Shown here in pieces: positions 1-11,587 of a DNA stretch of 64,000 nt (the stretch's first letter is position 1; every line of letters starts with the position of its first letter). Source of the stretch: Sarocladium kiliense (lineage: Eukaryota; Ascomycota; Sordariomycetes; Hypocreales; Sarocladiaceae); assembly GCA_030734395.1 (NCBI GenBank), contig JAUZTG010000034.1, positions 1,736,001 through 1,800,000 of the forward strand, written 5' to 3'. The notes beneath the pieces are model-generated. The model had not been told where the DNA came from. It did not search any database and saw only the letters and a list, made by a program, of their open reading frames with translations. The translations under genes were made by a program, and so were the position numbers.

Positions 1-143
1 ACCAGCCTCAAGAGACTGGTGGAATCTTCTCGGGGAGCACATTGGCGGCACTGAGTAGAGGCAAAGTGTCTGTCAGCGCGAAGCCGAAAACTGCAGCACC
101 AGCAGGGCCATTGGTGGCTTACGACAGCGACAGCGACGAGTAA
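1..143 (+). CDS. C-terminal fragment of an unidentified protein (5' truncated by window edge)
   Basis: An open frame runs from the first bases (frame starting at base 3) to a TAA at 141-143. It encodes about 46 residues that are rich in Ser, Ala and Pro and end in the acidic tail AYDSDSDE. Acidic SDSDE tails are common in nuclear and RNA-processing proteins, but this is too little to name a family. The gene converges on ureF, with only 104 bp between the two stop codons, so their 3' UTRs probably overlap. The fragment could also be a last exon whose splice acceptor lies outside the window. Confidence 0.5.
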   Translation, partial: QPQETGGIFSGSTLAALSRGKVSVSAKPKTAAPAGPLVAYDSDSDE

Positions 144-247
144 GGGGACTCGTCGCGAAGGGTTGCAGAATCGGTACACTCGCAACTGTATGATAGATAA
201 TGATACCAACGGCGTTTGGGTAAAGCTGGCTATAGCGTGGAGTAAAA

Positions 248-1142
248 TCAACTGTTGAAGATCCTCGAATATAGAACCTCGTGTCGCCCAATCCAGAGAT
301 CCATCACTGGCACTGTCTGTCCTGCCTCTTCGACCGGTGTCTTCGATTCCCTCTCTATAAGCATGTCGATCCATCGCGGCACATTTTCACTCGCAAGAAC
401 CTTTTGAGCTTGGAACGGCCCAAACATGCTGGCTCTGACTGCGGCAGAGACAAGAGCTTTCACGTGGCTCAGCATGAAGACGTAGGCTGTCTGTCGAAGA
501 CTCAAGCCCATGATAGAACAGACAGCCCCAAATAGCGGTGCCAAGTGTGCAGATACAGCCGGTATATCGTCAGAGCTGCAGGACCTGAGCAGCGTCGAAT
601 ACTCCTTCAACACTGCTGTCTCGGCATTTGGAGGGATCGTCCCTCGAAATGACCTTTCCCAGATACTCAACAGCGCTCTTCCCTGAGCGACGCTAGCCCT
701 CCGCCCAACTGTGCATACTATTGCCGCATCCAATTGATCATCCAGCTCAGCAGCCGTTTGTGGCTCGCGATGTGCAGCGAGGACGAAAGGTAGCGATGTA
801 GACGCGTAGGTAGATAATGAGGAAGGCAGGAAACTGGCGAAGGAGGTGGTGCCGCGTGGGCCGTGCGATAAATACGACTCAAGACCACTGCTGAAAGCGA
901 AAGACCCAAGAGGAAGGGCAGAGTCTGAGAGAAGTAAGAGGAAGTGCGTTGACGAGGTGGTCGGAGCTATGCAGTGGTGAGCCGATGAGCCACATGATGG
1001 GGGCTGGTATTGACCATGGCTTACGAGCGATTATAGTAGGCTGAGGTGCGATCTGAGCATCTTGGAGCTGCTTTCTAAGTGCTCGGATCTCATTTTTGAG
1101 CTTCTGCTCACTATCGGCCGCCGATACGTCGTTTGTGGCCAT
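248..1142 (-). CDS. ureF: Urease accessory protein UreF
   Basis: Two exons: 1025-1142 (start codon at 1142) and 248-966, split by a 58-bp GTAAGC...TAG intron (967-1024). The product is 278 aa. After a short charged N-terminal helix (KLKNEIRALRKQLQDAQ) the second exon opens with HFLLLLSDSALPLGSFAFS, the hallmark of UreF. It continues with SGLESYL and ends with a C-terminal helix block (LSHVKALVSAAVRASMFGP) and a tail containing DLWIGRHEVLYSRIFNS, typical of fungal UreF. UreF is the scaffold that, with UreD and the GTPase UreG, inserts nickel and CO2 into apo-urease in the cytosol. Fungal ureF genes are unlinked to urease, and no other urease gene is in this window. It lies head-to-tail with Cut12, 219 bp downstream of that gene's stop. 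Confidence 0.92.
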
Positions 1143-1361
1143 TGAGACCCAGGTGCCATCCCATGGTGGTGCAAAGTCTACGTTTCTCGCTGGATTGTCA
1201 CAATGGGTCTAAAATGGATGAGGCCTATCTTTCGCGGATATCAACCCACATCGGGTCGTCCAGTGATAGAAACTACAAGCTTCGTAAGGAGACAATACAA
1301 AATTCCATAGCTTGCCCGAATTACCCCTAAACGCCATATCCAAACCGTCCAGCAAAGTTGC

Positions 1362-3363
1362 TTAAGCCCCCACCGGTCGCATGTTCTCCTTATCAATCCC
1401 TGGTCTCGTCTTCGTTCTCTGTCTCTCCACGCGCTTGCGTTCTAGACGTGCGAGAGCAGCAGCGCGCCTCTCTGGGGGCAGTGTACTCTTCGCCGTCGTG
1501 TTGCCCAGCACCGTACTATTGTTGCCAGCCATATCTGGTCCACCGAGTCGTGCGAATTGCGTCTTCAGGAGATCAACACCTTCATCATGCTTTGTAGTGG
1601 CCAGAGCTGTATCCTTCTGCTTCACAGGCGGGAGTTCTGGAGCAGCGATGGACCTAGAACGCGTACGAGCCGGTGCTATATCGCCTAGGACGTTGGCAGA
1701 GGCATCGTCTGCATCATATGCCTTGTGGCGAGGCGATCGTCGGACATATGGTAGTCGAGCAACTGGCTCTAATTTCGTTTGCTTCGACATGGCCGCAATT
1801 GGCGTGTCTGCGCTGGGCAACTCGGCTGCAGTGGCGGCATCCTTCCTGAATTTATCTCGAAGGGTCTGCTGCCGCATCGAAGTCAACCCTCTTGTCCCCA
1901 GATGGTCATCTAGGTTGAGCAAGTCCAAGGTGTCTCCACCGCCAGACTCAATGGTTTCGTCTGCTTGAATTGCAGCGGGAGGATGCCAGCTTCGGGGGCG
2001 AGAGGCATGAGTATGACGCTCTGCCTTCAAAGCTGCCATCTCCTTCTTAAGATCGGCATACCTGCTCTGAGACTGGCTCAGAAGGTCTCTCATTTCCTGC
2101 AGCTGCGTTTCATACGTGGCTTGTGACGCCTCCTGCTCCTTTCGCAGCTTTCTCAGTTCGACATCCTTCTTGCGTGATTCTTCCTTTGCATCGCGAAGCT
2201 GTGCGCGTAGCTCACGGGTCCGAGCGCTGTCAGAGGGCGCTGTTCCCGAAGCAGCTTTTGCTTCGGTCAATTGCCTCTTAAGATCGGCAACTTGCTCCTT
2301 CAGCTCGTCGCTCTCCCGGGCTTTATCTTGAGCCAATCGAAGCTCACGCTGCAAATCGGCAGTCCCCTTTTCAGACTGGCAACCAGCCATAGCACTTCCT
2401 TCTCCCTCGTCCTTTCTGCGTACGAGGTCGTCAAGCTGATCCTCCAATTCTTGTACTCGTTGACGATATTGAACGACTAGTGCTGTCTGTTTAGTGAGCT
2501 TCGCCACCGTCTCCGTCACAGACTTATCAGACAACGACCGCTTCTGTTGAGAAACGATTGTAGATGCAATTTCGGAGATCTTCTTCTCCATGGCAATGAC
2601 CTTCTGCTGCTCATCCCTCAGCTTCTCGGCCAACTCCATAGCCTCAGCATCCTTAAGCTTGGCGTAAGACTTCGCCAGCCTCTTGTATTTGAGCATCTTA
2701 TCCATTTCCACCTTTGCGTCGTCACGATATTTGTGGAACTCCTGCTTCCAGTATTTCCCTGATTCGGAATGCGGCTCGGCTAGGTCGACGGTGATATCGT
2801 GGAGATCGTGGGGATCGTGTTCCTCCTCCTCCTCCTCCTCCTCCCACTCGCTGTCCGAGTCATCTCGAGGTTTCGAAGTGCTGGATTTCCTGACCTGACT
2901 CGGGTTTGGTTTTCGGCTCGCGTTCTCCAGCGCCGTTGTTAAGCGCGTACGCTTTCTGTTTCGTCCTGCCCCATCACCCGTCCGTTGACTTGGCTCAGGA
3001 CCACCAACCTGGTCTCCGACATCGTGTCCAAATGACACGCGTTTCCTCCTCGTGGTTCCGGTCCCAGGCGTCAACAGAATACCTGGAGGTTTCGAGGGCG
3101 TGTCTTTCACATCGAGGGCCACGGTCGAGGGACAAGGTGCCTTGGGGTTCGAGGGCGCACCTTGGGCTCCAAACAGGACACTCTTGAATGCACGGGCAGC
3201 GAAGACGGGGGCAGGAGTATCAGGCTGGTCGGCAACAGTGGTGTCTGGGATATGACCTCCATTAGAATTTCTTTTAGCTGTCAATCTTTGTCTGGCATAA
3301 CGCACCTCCATCAACAGCGGGTTCTGACGCGCCGACGCTACGTTTGAGCATCCATCCCAGCAT
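1362..3363 (-). CDS. Spindle pole body protein, Cut12 family
   Basis: Exon 1 is 3306-3363 (MLGWMLKRSVGASEP...) and exon 2 is 1362-3256. They are separated by a 49-bp GTGCGT...GAG intron (3257-3305) that restores the frame as ...VDGG-HIPDTT. The product is 650 aa. The N-terminal block TPAPVFAARAFKSVLFG, the TPGTGTTRRKRVSFG motif and the block WKQEFHKYRDDAKVEMDKM ...YKRLAKSYAKLKDAEAMELA fit the Cut12 (spindle pole body formation-associated) family. Residues about 190-440 are predicted coiled coil, preceded by an acidic Glu run; the C-terminus is basic. Cut12 family proteins sit at the spindle pole body and promote bipolar spindle formation and mitotic entry. An alternative unspliced start at 3314 gives the same length but loses the conserved N-terminus, so the spliced start is preferred. 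It is transcribed divergently from the HAD gene. Confidence 0.85.
2821..2844 (-). repeat. GAG/CTC trinucleotide microsatellite coding a Glu run in Cut12
   Basis: Eight tandem TCC units on the plus strand read as GAG/GAA-type codons on the coding strand and give the run of eight Glu after SEWEE in the Cut12 protein. In-frame trinucleotide repeats like this are prone to length change between strains without breaking the frame. Confidence 0.85.
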
Positions 3364-3981
3364 GGCGGCTTCCGTTAGTCGTTGACTGAAGCACCCGTTG
3401 GTCAAGAAATACACGGGTGTATTTGTCTCTGCAGAAACGCAACGATCCGTCAAACGCTTCGTGTAGATGGGCGCATCAGGTCGAGTGAGGCGTTGAGCGT
3501 GGGGATGGCGAACTTGCGTTTGTTTACTTTTGGTGGGTGCCGTATGCTTTACAGACGCGGCCTCCCCAAAAAGATGCGCTGCAGCCACTAAAGTGCTCTG
3601 GTGGGGGCACACACATCATCCCGCGCCTTAAGCTGGCCGCCCCCCGGCCCTTCCTGCCGCCTGCCCGGCGCCTGTCAGTAGTGTAAGAGAACATGCATAG
3701 CGAGGCCAGGGCAGCTGTGAGCGCCTGGGCTGCCAGTGACACACCCGACCATCATCGATCGACCCGATGCCCCTCCTCCTCAGCTTCCCTCACTTTCTTC
3801 TCTTCTCTCCCGCCCTGCTCTCTTTTCCCTCACCTCCTCATCTTCACTTCCCAGCTCATTCTTTCGCCCCATTTCGTACCTCTTGCTTCCACACACTTCG
3901 TGCCTTACCATTGAGCATTCCATCTGCTCTCACCATCACTCACACTGTTTGATCTTTGCCAAACCCAGACAAACCGCCACC
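3364..3981. promoter_or_regulatory. Divergent promoter region between Cut12 and the HAD phosphatase
   Basis: The 618-bp spacer separates the two start codons. Its right half (about 3765-3960) is a long pyrimidine-rich tract (CTCCTCCT, TTCTCTTCTCTCCC and similar) ending in a CCGCCACC-ATG context, a layout typical of strongly expressed fungal genes. The left part (3364-3700) shows no motif I can name. Confidence 0.5.
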
Positions 3982-4870
3982 ATGCCTCAAGTAAGTATCC
4001 ACCCCGCCATCTACCGCCGGCTCTCTCCAACCCCTCCCACCTCCAGCTTTCGCTCCACCCCAGACCGCTACTCGCCGGCTTGATCTTGCTGTTCCTGGTC
4101 AAACCCATGCTCACGGTGCCTCTCCACAGATCACTACCCTGCTGTTCGATTGCGATAACACCCTCGTTCTCTCCGAGGAGCTCGCCTTCGAGGCTTGCGC
4201 TGATCTTATCAATGAGATCTGCGTTTCCCGCAACCTCACTGTCCGCTTCACCGGCGAGACCTTGATCAAGGAGTTCGTCGGCCAGAACTTCCGTGGCATG
4301 CTCACTTCCCTCCAGAAGCTGCATGGCATTGAGATCAGCCCCGAGGATATGGAGTCATACGTCACCCGCGAGGAGGACGCTGTCATTGCCAAGCTTAAGG
4401 CTTCTCTCCGCCCCTGCGATGGCGTTGACGAACAGCTCGAGCAGCTTGCCGCTTCCAAGAAGTACCTGATGGCTGTTGTGTCCTCATCTGCCCTTCGCCG
4501 CGTTCAGGCTTCTGTCGAAAAGGTTGGCCAGGACAAGTATTTCAAGACCGCAGACGGCAAGAACCTCATCTACTCCGCAGCCACCAGCTTGCCCAAGCCC
4601 ACCAGCAAGCCTGATCCTGCCATTTACCTTCACGCTCTGAAGGACCTCGGCAAGACCGCCGAAGAGTCTGTTGCCATTGAGGACAGCAAGAGCGGCACTC
4701 TCAGCGGTACCCGTGCTGGCATCAAGGTCATTGGATACGTTGGCCCCTACGCCGATGACAAGAAGGCCGAGATGGAACAGGTGCTACGTGACGCTGGTGC
4801 TGTCATCATCATGAAGCACTGGTCTGAGTTCCCCGCGGCTCTGCAGAAGGTTGAGGCCGGCGAGGTTTAG
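3982..4870 (+). CDS. HAD-superfamily hydrolase (phosphatase-like)
   Basis: Exon 1 holds only ATG CCT CAA (3982-3990). A 139-bp GTAAGT...CAG intron (3991-4129) separates it from exon 2 (4130-4870). The product is 249 aa. HAD motif I is FDCDNTLVL (Asp10 nucleophile, Asp12 acid/base). Motif II is probably the Ser of VVSSSALRRV, and motif III/IV lies around LPKPTSKPDPAIY (Lys) and AIEDSKSGTLSG (the ED/D pair that binds magnesium). An alpha-helical cap sits between motifs I and II (about residues 20-90). This is the beta-phosphoglucomutase/phosphoglycolate-phosphatase branch of HAD enzymes; the substrate cannot be told from sequence. Codon use is strongly biased (CTC, AAG, GCC), the start context is optimal and the promoter is pyrimidine-rich, so high expression is likely. 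The tiny first exon is easily missed. Confidence 0.88.
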
Positions 4871-5446
4871 AATGATCTAACCAAGTGAAGCATTCGTCAC
4901 TGGACAAGCACGAAGATATAAAAGCCAAAAGGCGCATATAGATTGGAAGATGCAGCCAGGCGAAGTACAGGGCGTCGGTGTTTCATTGTTGAGCCTGCTA
5001 CATCCTACGCATAGATGATACACGATAAACAAGAGAGCCCGTGCTTTGAGCAGTACGCTTTACTGCGTCAATTCCCGCTGAATGTGTTTCTCTCCCGATA
5101 ATGTGAGCAGATTACCCTACTCAGAAGCTTGGACGACTTATACTGAGCTCCCTTACACCCGTGCCCCACCTGAGCTTTGGTGCTGGCGGGGGTGACGCGC
5201 CCACACCGCGCCTAGATGGTCGCATCCCAACGGCACTTCGATCCTGGTTGACCCCGCCATTCGTCACAGGGCAGGGGTTGCCTGAACTGGCGGCCTGACA
5301 GAATCTGCCCCTCCTGCTCTTTCATCCCTTTGCAACACAGCGCACGATAACCCCAGATACTGTCCGAATACAACAAGACCATGGCCTATTCCAGCTAAGT
5401 GTCACGGCCTCGGCTGTGACACTTCAGAAGAATACGCTCGCCAGCT
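4871..5446. other. Intergenic: HAD 3' UTR and GCN2 promoter/leader
   Basis: This 576-bp spacer has no gene. The first part is presumably the 3' UTR of the HAD gene. From about 5150 it is promoter and leader sequence for GCN2, which contains a short upstream ORF (listed separately). Confidence 0.5.
5381..5398 (+). promoter_or_regulatory. Short upstream ORF in the GCN2 leader
   Basis: ATG GCC TAT TCC AGC TAA encodes a 5-residue peptide that ends 48 nt before the GCN2 start. The ATG context (AGACC-ATG-G, A at about -3) is good, so ribosomes would probably initiate here if it lies within the transcript. Whether the mRNA begins upstream of 5381 is not known. Confidence 0.4.
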
Positions 5447-8400
5447 ATGGCTTGGAACGGAGCTGGAGCTTGGAAGACTCCCATAGTCACCTCACCGAAC
5501 AAGAAGAATGACACCAGCTTCCCAGGTTTGCGGCCTCAAGGCCAAGAGACGGGAGCGAAGATTGAATATGAGGAGCTGCAGCAGAACGAAGTGCTGGCCC
5601 TAGAAGCTATTTATGCCGATGATTTCGTGAATCACACGAGTGAGCAACAAAGCGCGTGGAAGGTCTGGGCAAGCTAAGATACACAACGCTGACACAACAT
5701 GTGCTGACAATATGGATAGAAAACGGAACCGACATTCGATATTCGGATCAAAGCCTCTAGTAACGAAGATTTTGCGGTCACCATCGGCTTTGTTCTCACC
5801 GCGACCTACCCTCGAACACCGCCCATGCTAAGCATTAAGGACAACGAGCTGCCGGCGGCCGTCACGTTCAAAGTCCAGAAGTTCCTGGAGACTGAACCCA
5901 AGGTATTCGCTCGCGAACCCCAGGAGATGGTAGATAAGATTGTCGAAGGGGTTCGCGATATTCTCGAGGATGCCGCGTTAGCGAAAGCGCAAGGAGCTTT
6001 GCTCCCCAGTCTCGAACAGGAACGAGAACGACACGAAGCCGCCCTTGCCAAGAAGGCTGAAGAGCAAAAGCAGGAGGAAGCGCGAAAGAAAATGGAAGAG
6101 ACGAAGGAGGAGGAGCGAGTGATAGCTGAGATGCTCCAGCAGCAGCTCGACCGTCAGCGCCAGAAGCATCGAGAGTCGAAGCATGGTAAACGCCCGAACG
6201 ATTCTGATGACCTGACTCCCACGATTTCAGCCGACAACCCCCCCGACAGAGTCGACTTCGATCAGATATGTAACGCAATTGATAAAACTGGAAATGTTCT
6301 GTCGTTCAGGTCAGTTGTCGGCAAAAGCGATCCCCGACAGGGACCTGTTTCCGTGGTATATAGCGTCCGTCCACTTCTTGCGAATGGACAGAGCAGCTCA
6401 GCCATGGCTTTGAAAGAGGCTGTATTGAGACCGAGGGACAAGGACTCCAAGGAATTCAAAAAGCAGCTGCAGTCCCTCGAATCACACCTACAGGATCTGA
6501 AAGCTGGTAAGAAGGTTCAACATCGGCACATAGTCGATGTCTTCGACTTCAAAGTCCAGAGCGGGCTGGTCAACGAATTGTTCGCCCCAAACGTCTGGAC
6601 CGTCAGTATACTGGGCCCCCTAGCCGAAAAAGGTTCTTTGGAGGAGCTTCTTGAGCTTGCCGGCCGACTTGACATTGGCAAAGTGAGGTCATGGACTCGA
6701 GATCTTCTCGACGCCCTGAACTTCTTACACAACAAACACATCGCCCACCAGGACATTCACCCTGGGAACATCCTCCTGTTTCGCGAGTCCACTGGCGAGA
6801 TCGTCCCAAAAATCTCGGATGCTCTCTACCAACGAGAGATACATACCATCAGCGCTCAGAAGCCGGCACCGCCTGGGTTTGGTTCAGCGAAGTCTGCTTA
6901 CTGGTTGCCCCCGGAGATCGCAGCGACGTCGAAACCTCAGTACACCCACAAGACCGACATCTGGGACTTTGGAGTCGTTTTTGTACAGATGATATTTGGC
7001 CTCGATGTTTTGCGCAAATATTCATCGCCAAGGAATTTGATGGAATCCCTATTCTTGTCTCATTCCCTTCAGGAGCTTGTCGGCCGTTTCTTCAAAGAAG
7101 ATAAACAAAAACGGCCACGGGCATTCGAGCTCGGAGCAAGCGAATTCCTCGCGACAGATGCATCTGTTCTTCAGGATGAGGCACCAGGAGTGGTATCTAG
7201 TAGTGCATCGTTGAGTTCCATGTCTAACATGCCTGGCAAGTTCCGACGAGATTCGACAACACGCGGAGTTGTCTCATCTCGCTTCACGGAAGACTTCGTT
7301 GAGGAAGGTAGACTTGGGAAAGGCGGATTTGGTGAGGTCGTCAAGGCTCGAAAGAAGCTTGACGGCCAAATCTATGCCATCAAGAAGATCACCCAGCGCT
7401 CGCAAGCGAGTTTGACTGAGATTCTCAAGGAAGTACGCCTACTTTCGCAACTCAGCCATCCCGCGGTCGTGCGCTACTACAACACGTGGGTGGAAGAGAT
7501 CCCGAATGATACGGACACTGAGGGTGAAACTTCAACAGAAGCTGCGACGGAGACCCAGGACACAGCATCCGCAGGAATCGACATTCAGTTCGCTACCAGT
7601 ACAGGGGGATTGGACTTCATGTCCTCCAACGCAGCCGTGGAGTTCGACTATAGTGAAGAATCTGAGTCAGATTCAGATGATGACGACTCCTCCGATGAGG
7701 AGGATTCATCCGACATCGAAGATGGTAGCCAGCCACTCTCGCCCGAGAAAGAACGCAGCGCATTCATCCAGAAGCGCGCGAGGTTTCAGAGACAATACAG
7801 GACAGTACTCTATATCTCAATGGAGTACTGCGAAAAGCGAACTCTTCGTGATCTGATCTCGCGTGGACTATACAAGAACAATGCGGAAATTTGGAGACTA
7901 TTCCGTCAAATCCTTGAAGGCTTGGCTCATATTCATAGCCTGAGCATTGTCCACCGAGATTTGAAACCAGAAAACATTTTCATCAGTATCAGTGCTGACG
8001 GCGTTGATAACGTCAAAATTGGCGACTTTGGTCTTGCAACCAGTGGGCAATTTTCTGTGGACAAATCGATCACGAGTGTTGTCGAAAGCGATGACATGAC
8101 TAGAAGCATTGGCACTGTCTACTATTCCGCCCCTGAGATCAAGTCATCAGCCAACGGCATGTACAGTACCAAAGTTGACATGTACTCTCTCGGTATCATC
8201 TTCTTTGAGATGTGCTATCTGCCAATGATTGGCATGCAGAAGGCTGATGTGATCAGCCAACTGCGACGACCGAAGCCAGTACTGCCAAGCGACTTCAAAC
8301 CCGCCGAGAAGACGCAGACAGACATCGTTCTATCTCTTATCAATCATAACCCTAAGGAGCGTCCTTCCAGCGCAGAGCTTCTCAAGAGCGGCAAATTGCC

Positions 8401-10442
8401 GGTGCAGATGGAAAGCGAGACCATTCGTCGCACGTTGGCTGGACTTGCAGATCCCAGTTCACCGTATTATGGAAAGATGCTTTCAACCCTCTTTGCTCGC
8501 CCAGTCGAAGCGACTAAAGATTATGCTTGGGATATGTTCGCAACGACAACCTCGCCTGCAGATCTTCTCAACCAAGGTGTGGTTAAGCAGGCGCTCACAG
8601 CCATTTTCCGTCGTCACGGGGCCCTGGAATGCACACGAAGCTCCATATATCCCAGATCGTCCCATTATGGCGAGAATGTGTTCAATGTTCTCGACCAGAA
8701 CGGCACGGTTCTGCAGCTTCCATTCGATCTCACGATGGGTCACGCCAGAATGCTGGCGAAACAGTCAAGCGGACCAGTCATGCATCGTACATTCGCATTT
8801 GGCAGCGTGTTCCGAGATCGGCAAGATACAGGTCAACCTCAGATGTTTGGAGAGGTTGACTTCGACATTGTGACCACTGATGCTCTCGACCTTGCACTTA
8901 AGGAAGCGGAGGTCATCAAAGTGCTCGACGAAGTTATCGAAACATTTCCAAGCCTCTCCTCAACACAAATGTGCTTTCAATTGGGACACTCGGACCTCTT
9001 ACAGCTCATATTCGAGCATTGTGCAGTTGAGCCCGCCAATCGGCGAGCTGCAGCTGACGTGCTCAGCAAGCTCAACATCCACAGTCATACCTGGCAGAAG
9101 ATCAAGTCGGAGTTGCGATCTGTTGCTGGGGTCTCCGCAACAAGCCTCGACGAACTTCAACGCTTTGACTTCCGAGGTAAGGAAGTGACGTGCTGAATCG
9201 ATGTACTGAATCAGTATCATCAATGCTGACATTGAATTTAGACACTCCAAACAAAGCATTTTCGAAGCTCAAGAGCTTATTTGAAGGAAGCGACATGTAC
9301 CAGCGCGCATCTCCAACAATTGCCCACCTCAAGGAGGTTGCGGAGTATTGCAAGCGACTCGGCGTCAGCACCAAGATTTATGTCAACCCGTTAAATAGCC
9401 TCAAAGAGAACTTTTATGTAGGCGGCATACTATTCTCTTGTCTTTATGATAAGAAAGGGAGAGACGTTTTCGCCGCTGGAGGGCGATATGACAATCTGAT
9501 TAAGGAACAGAGGCCCAAAATGGGCGGCCAATTGCAAGAGAGACATGCAGTTGGCTTCAGTCTTGCATGGGAACGCCTTGCGAGAGTTACCAAATCTGGG
9601 GGCAAAGCCTTCCTGAAGAAGGCTGAGGATGACTCCACCGGCTTGTTCAATGGAAAGCGGGTAAGATCTCAGAAATCAGTGGCATAGCAAAATGCACTAA
9701 CAATGAGATGCAGTGTGATGTACTCGTTGCGAGTTTCGATGCCACGCTGCTTCGATCTGCTGGCGTGGAGCTCTTGCAAACGCTGTGGTCTCATAACTTG
9801 AGCGCCGAGCTTGCAAAGGATGCACGATCGCCAGAAGATCTCATGGCGAAGCACAGAGACGATTCGTATTCCTGGATCATCATTATTAAGCAGGATGCGA
9901 TGCTTAAGATCAAGTCAGTTGGCAAGAAAGACGTTGCTGATGTGGATATTCCTTCCACACAGCTGATCTCATGGTTGAGAAGTGAAGTGCGAGATAGAGA
10001 CATGAGGGCATTAACCAAGGTACGAGGCGGAACCAGCAGCCACTCGGACAATACAGGGCCTGGCGCCGAGAAAGATCACGACCAATCCGTCAAAGTTCTC
10101 GTGTCCCAGACAAAAAGTAAGAAGTTCAATCGCCGAACTGTAGTAGAGCAGGCCCAGGTCAGCGCCGCCAACTTGGTTCAGACGTTCCTGAATGGGCCGA
10201 TCCTAGCTGTTGAAACAACAGATCAAGTCATGGACTTGGTGCAGGATACGAGCCTTGGGGAACCAGAGAGCTGGCGCAAGGTTGAGCACGCAGTAACGAC
10301 GATGGAGAAGAAGTACGTCAGGGAGATTCATGACCAGCTGGACGCCTGGCGATTCAACTATGAGAAGGACAACGGTTCCAGGCACGCTTTCGTGTACAAT
10401 TTCAGGTCAGGACATACTGTGTACTACGACCTAGGGGCTTGA
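5447..10442 (+). CDS. eIF2-alpha kinase GCN2 (CPC-3 type)
   Basis: Four exons: 5447-5662, 5720-9176, 9242-9660 and 9714-10442, with introns of 57, 65 and 53 bp. The product is 1,606 aa. Domains in order: RWD (about 35-150; NEVLALEAIYADDF, TATYPRTPPML), which binds Gcn1; a charged coiled coil (about 165-230); a pseudokinase (about 240-520) in which the catalytic loop reads HQDIHPGNILLF and the DFG position reads ISDAL; an active kinase (about 595-950) with GKGGFGEVVKARK, AIKKI, HRDLKPENIF and DFGLA, interrupted by an acidic insert (SDSDDDDSSDEED, about 720-745); a HisRS-like domain (about 1005-1520; GRYDNLIKEQ, GFSLAWERL); and a C-terminal ribosome/dimer domain. GCN2 senses uncharged tRNA during amino-acid starvation and phosphorylates eIF2-alpha. 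The length and all domains match the family. A short upstream ORF precedes the start. Confidence 0.96.
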
Positions 10443-11587
10443 AATCGATCGAGGCATAGATCCTGAGGGGCATGTGAGCTGGTATTACCCTTCATGTTGC
10501 CGTACAATTCATAGATGGATAATTTGGTTGATTATTTGACGTCGTTACAATTACTGCTGCATGTTTTCCTGAGAATGCCAGATATACCAGCCTCGGGGCG
10601 CTGGTCCATGAATTTGCATGCCAAAATAGGCGACTCGACTCTGGTGTTGTCCTGAAACGCAACCAGACCGAAAAGATCAAGGCCGTCGCAGGTTGCGTGA
10701 GAGGTGAGTAGACCGGGTCCAATTAGCCGTCAGGGTACTTTACGCGCTTGGTGTCATGGAGCGTGACTTGGTCTTCGGTCGGGGCTGGCTGGAGATAGCC
10801 TCGCTGAAAGTCATCACGCGCACCCTCGGACACGACGCAAGGGTCATGTGCGAGGAAGAGATGAGAGACGAGAATTGCCAGCACAGCGAGTCAGGCTTTG
10901 CTGCAGGGCCGGCTGGTCCCGATGGGATGGTGGGCAGGTGTTGTAATGTGTTGGATGCTAACTCGATGGAAGGGAATGCTCCTGTTACCCAGGTACCAGG
11001 ATTTTCGATGAGGTGGCATATTGGTAATGCATGAGGAAACCAAGGTACATGCTCGAATGTACCTGGAGGGTCGGTCAGGCCGCAGACGCGATCACCGACC
11101 GACCGCCCTTTACTACAGCGCAGTGACCTGATGGAGGGAGCCTAGACTCAGACGCTCATTTCTCAGCTGCGCATTTAACTTCAAATCCTATTCAGCTCCT
11201 TCACCTTACTTCTTGTCCTCCTCGCAAATTGCAGTATCATTCATTGCCTTACGTTCGCGGACCTGTACATTACCAACTCTACTGGCGCTTACACCCTGAA
11301 GTCCTGGGTCACTGTTCCAAGCGCGGCCTGATACTTCCCCCACGTCACAGGCTGCCCTTGAATCCCCCGAAAGCCGGAGCCACCCGCAACCGCCACCTCT
11401 TCTTCACCTTCGATCTCGCCTCAACACACTCACACCTTTCAGCAACTGCTTCAACACTTCCTTCCGCGCAGAGTGGGCATTTGTTCCTTTCCGCCTTCAC
11501 TTCTACAGAGCGAGACACTCGCTACACCCAGCCATTACGCGCCACCCTCGCCCGAAACCCTGATTGCGCGCACACACCACCGGCACC
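10443..11587. other. Intergenic: GCN2 3' region and promoter of the E2 gene
   Basis: In this 1.1-kb spacer I find no convincing gene; the short open frames lack recognisable domains. From about 11170 it is CT-rich (TTCACCTTACTTCTTGTCC, CTTCTTCACCTTCG) and likely holds the transcription start and leader of the E2 gene. Confidence 0.5.

Noticed and set aside
10756..11034. 92-codon frame downstream of GCN2
   Set aside because: Short, no domain, no splice-extended continuity.
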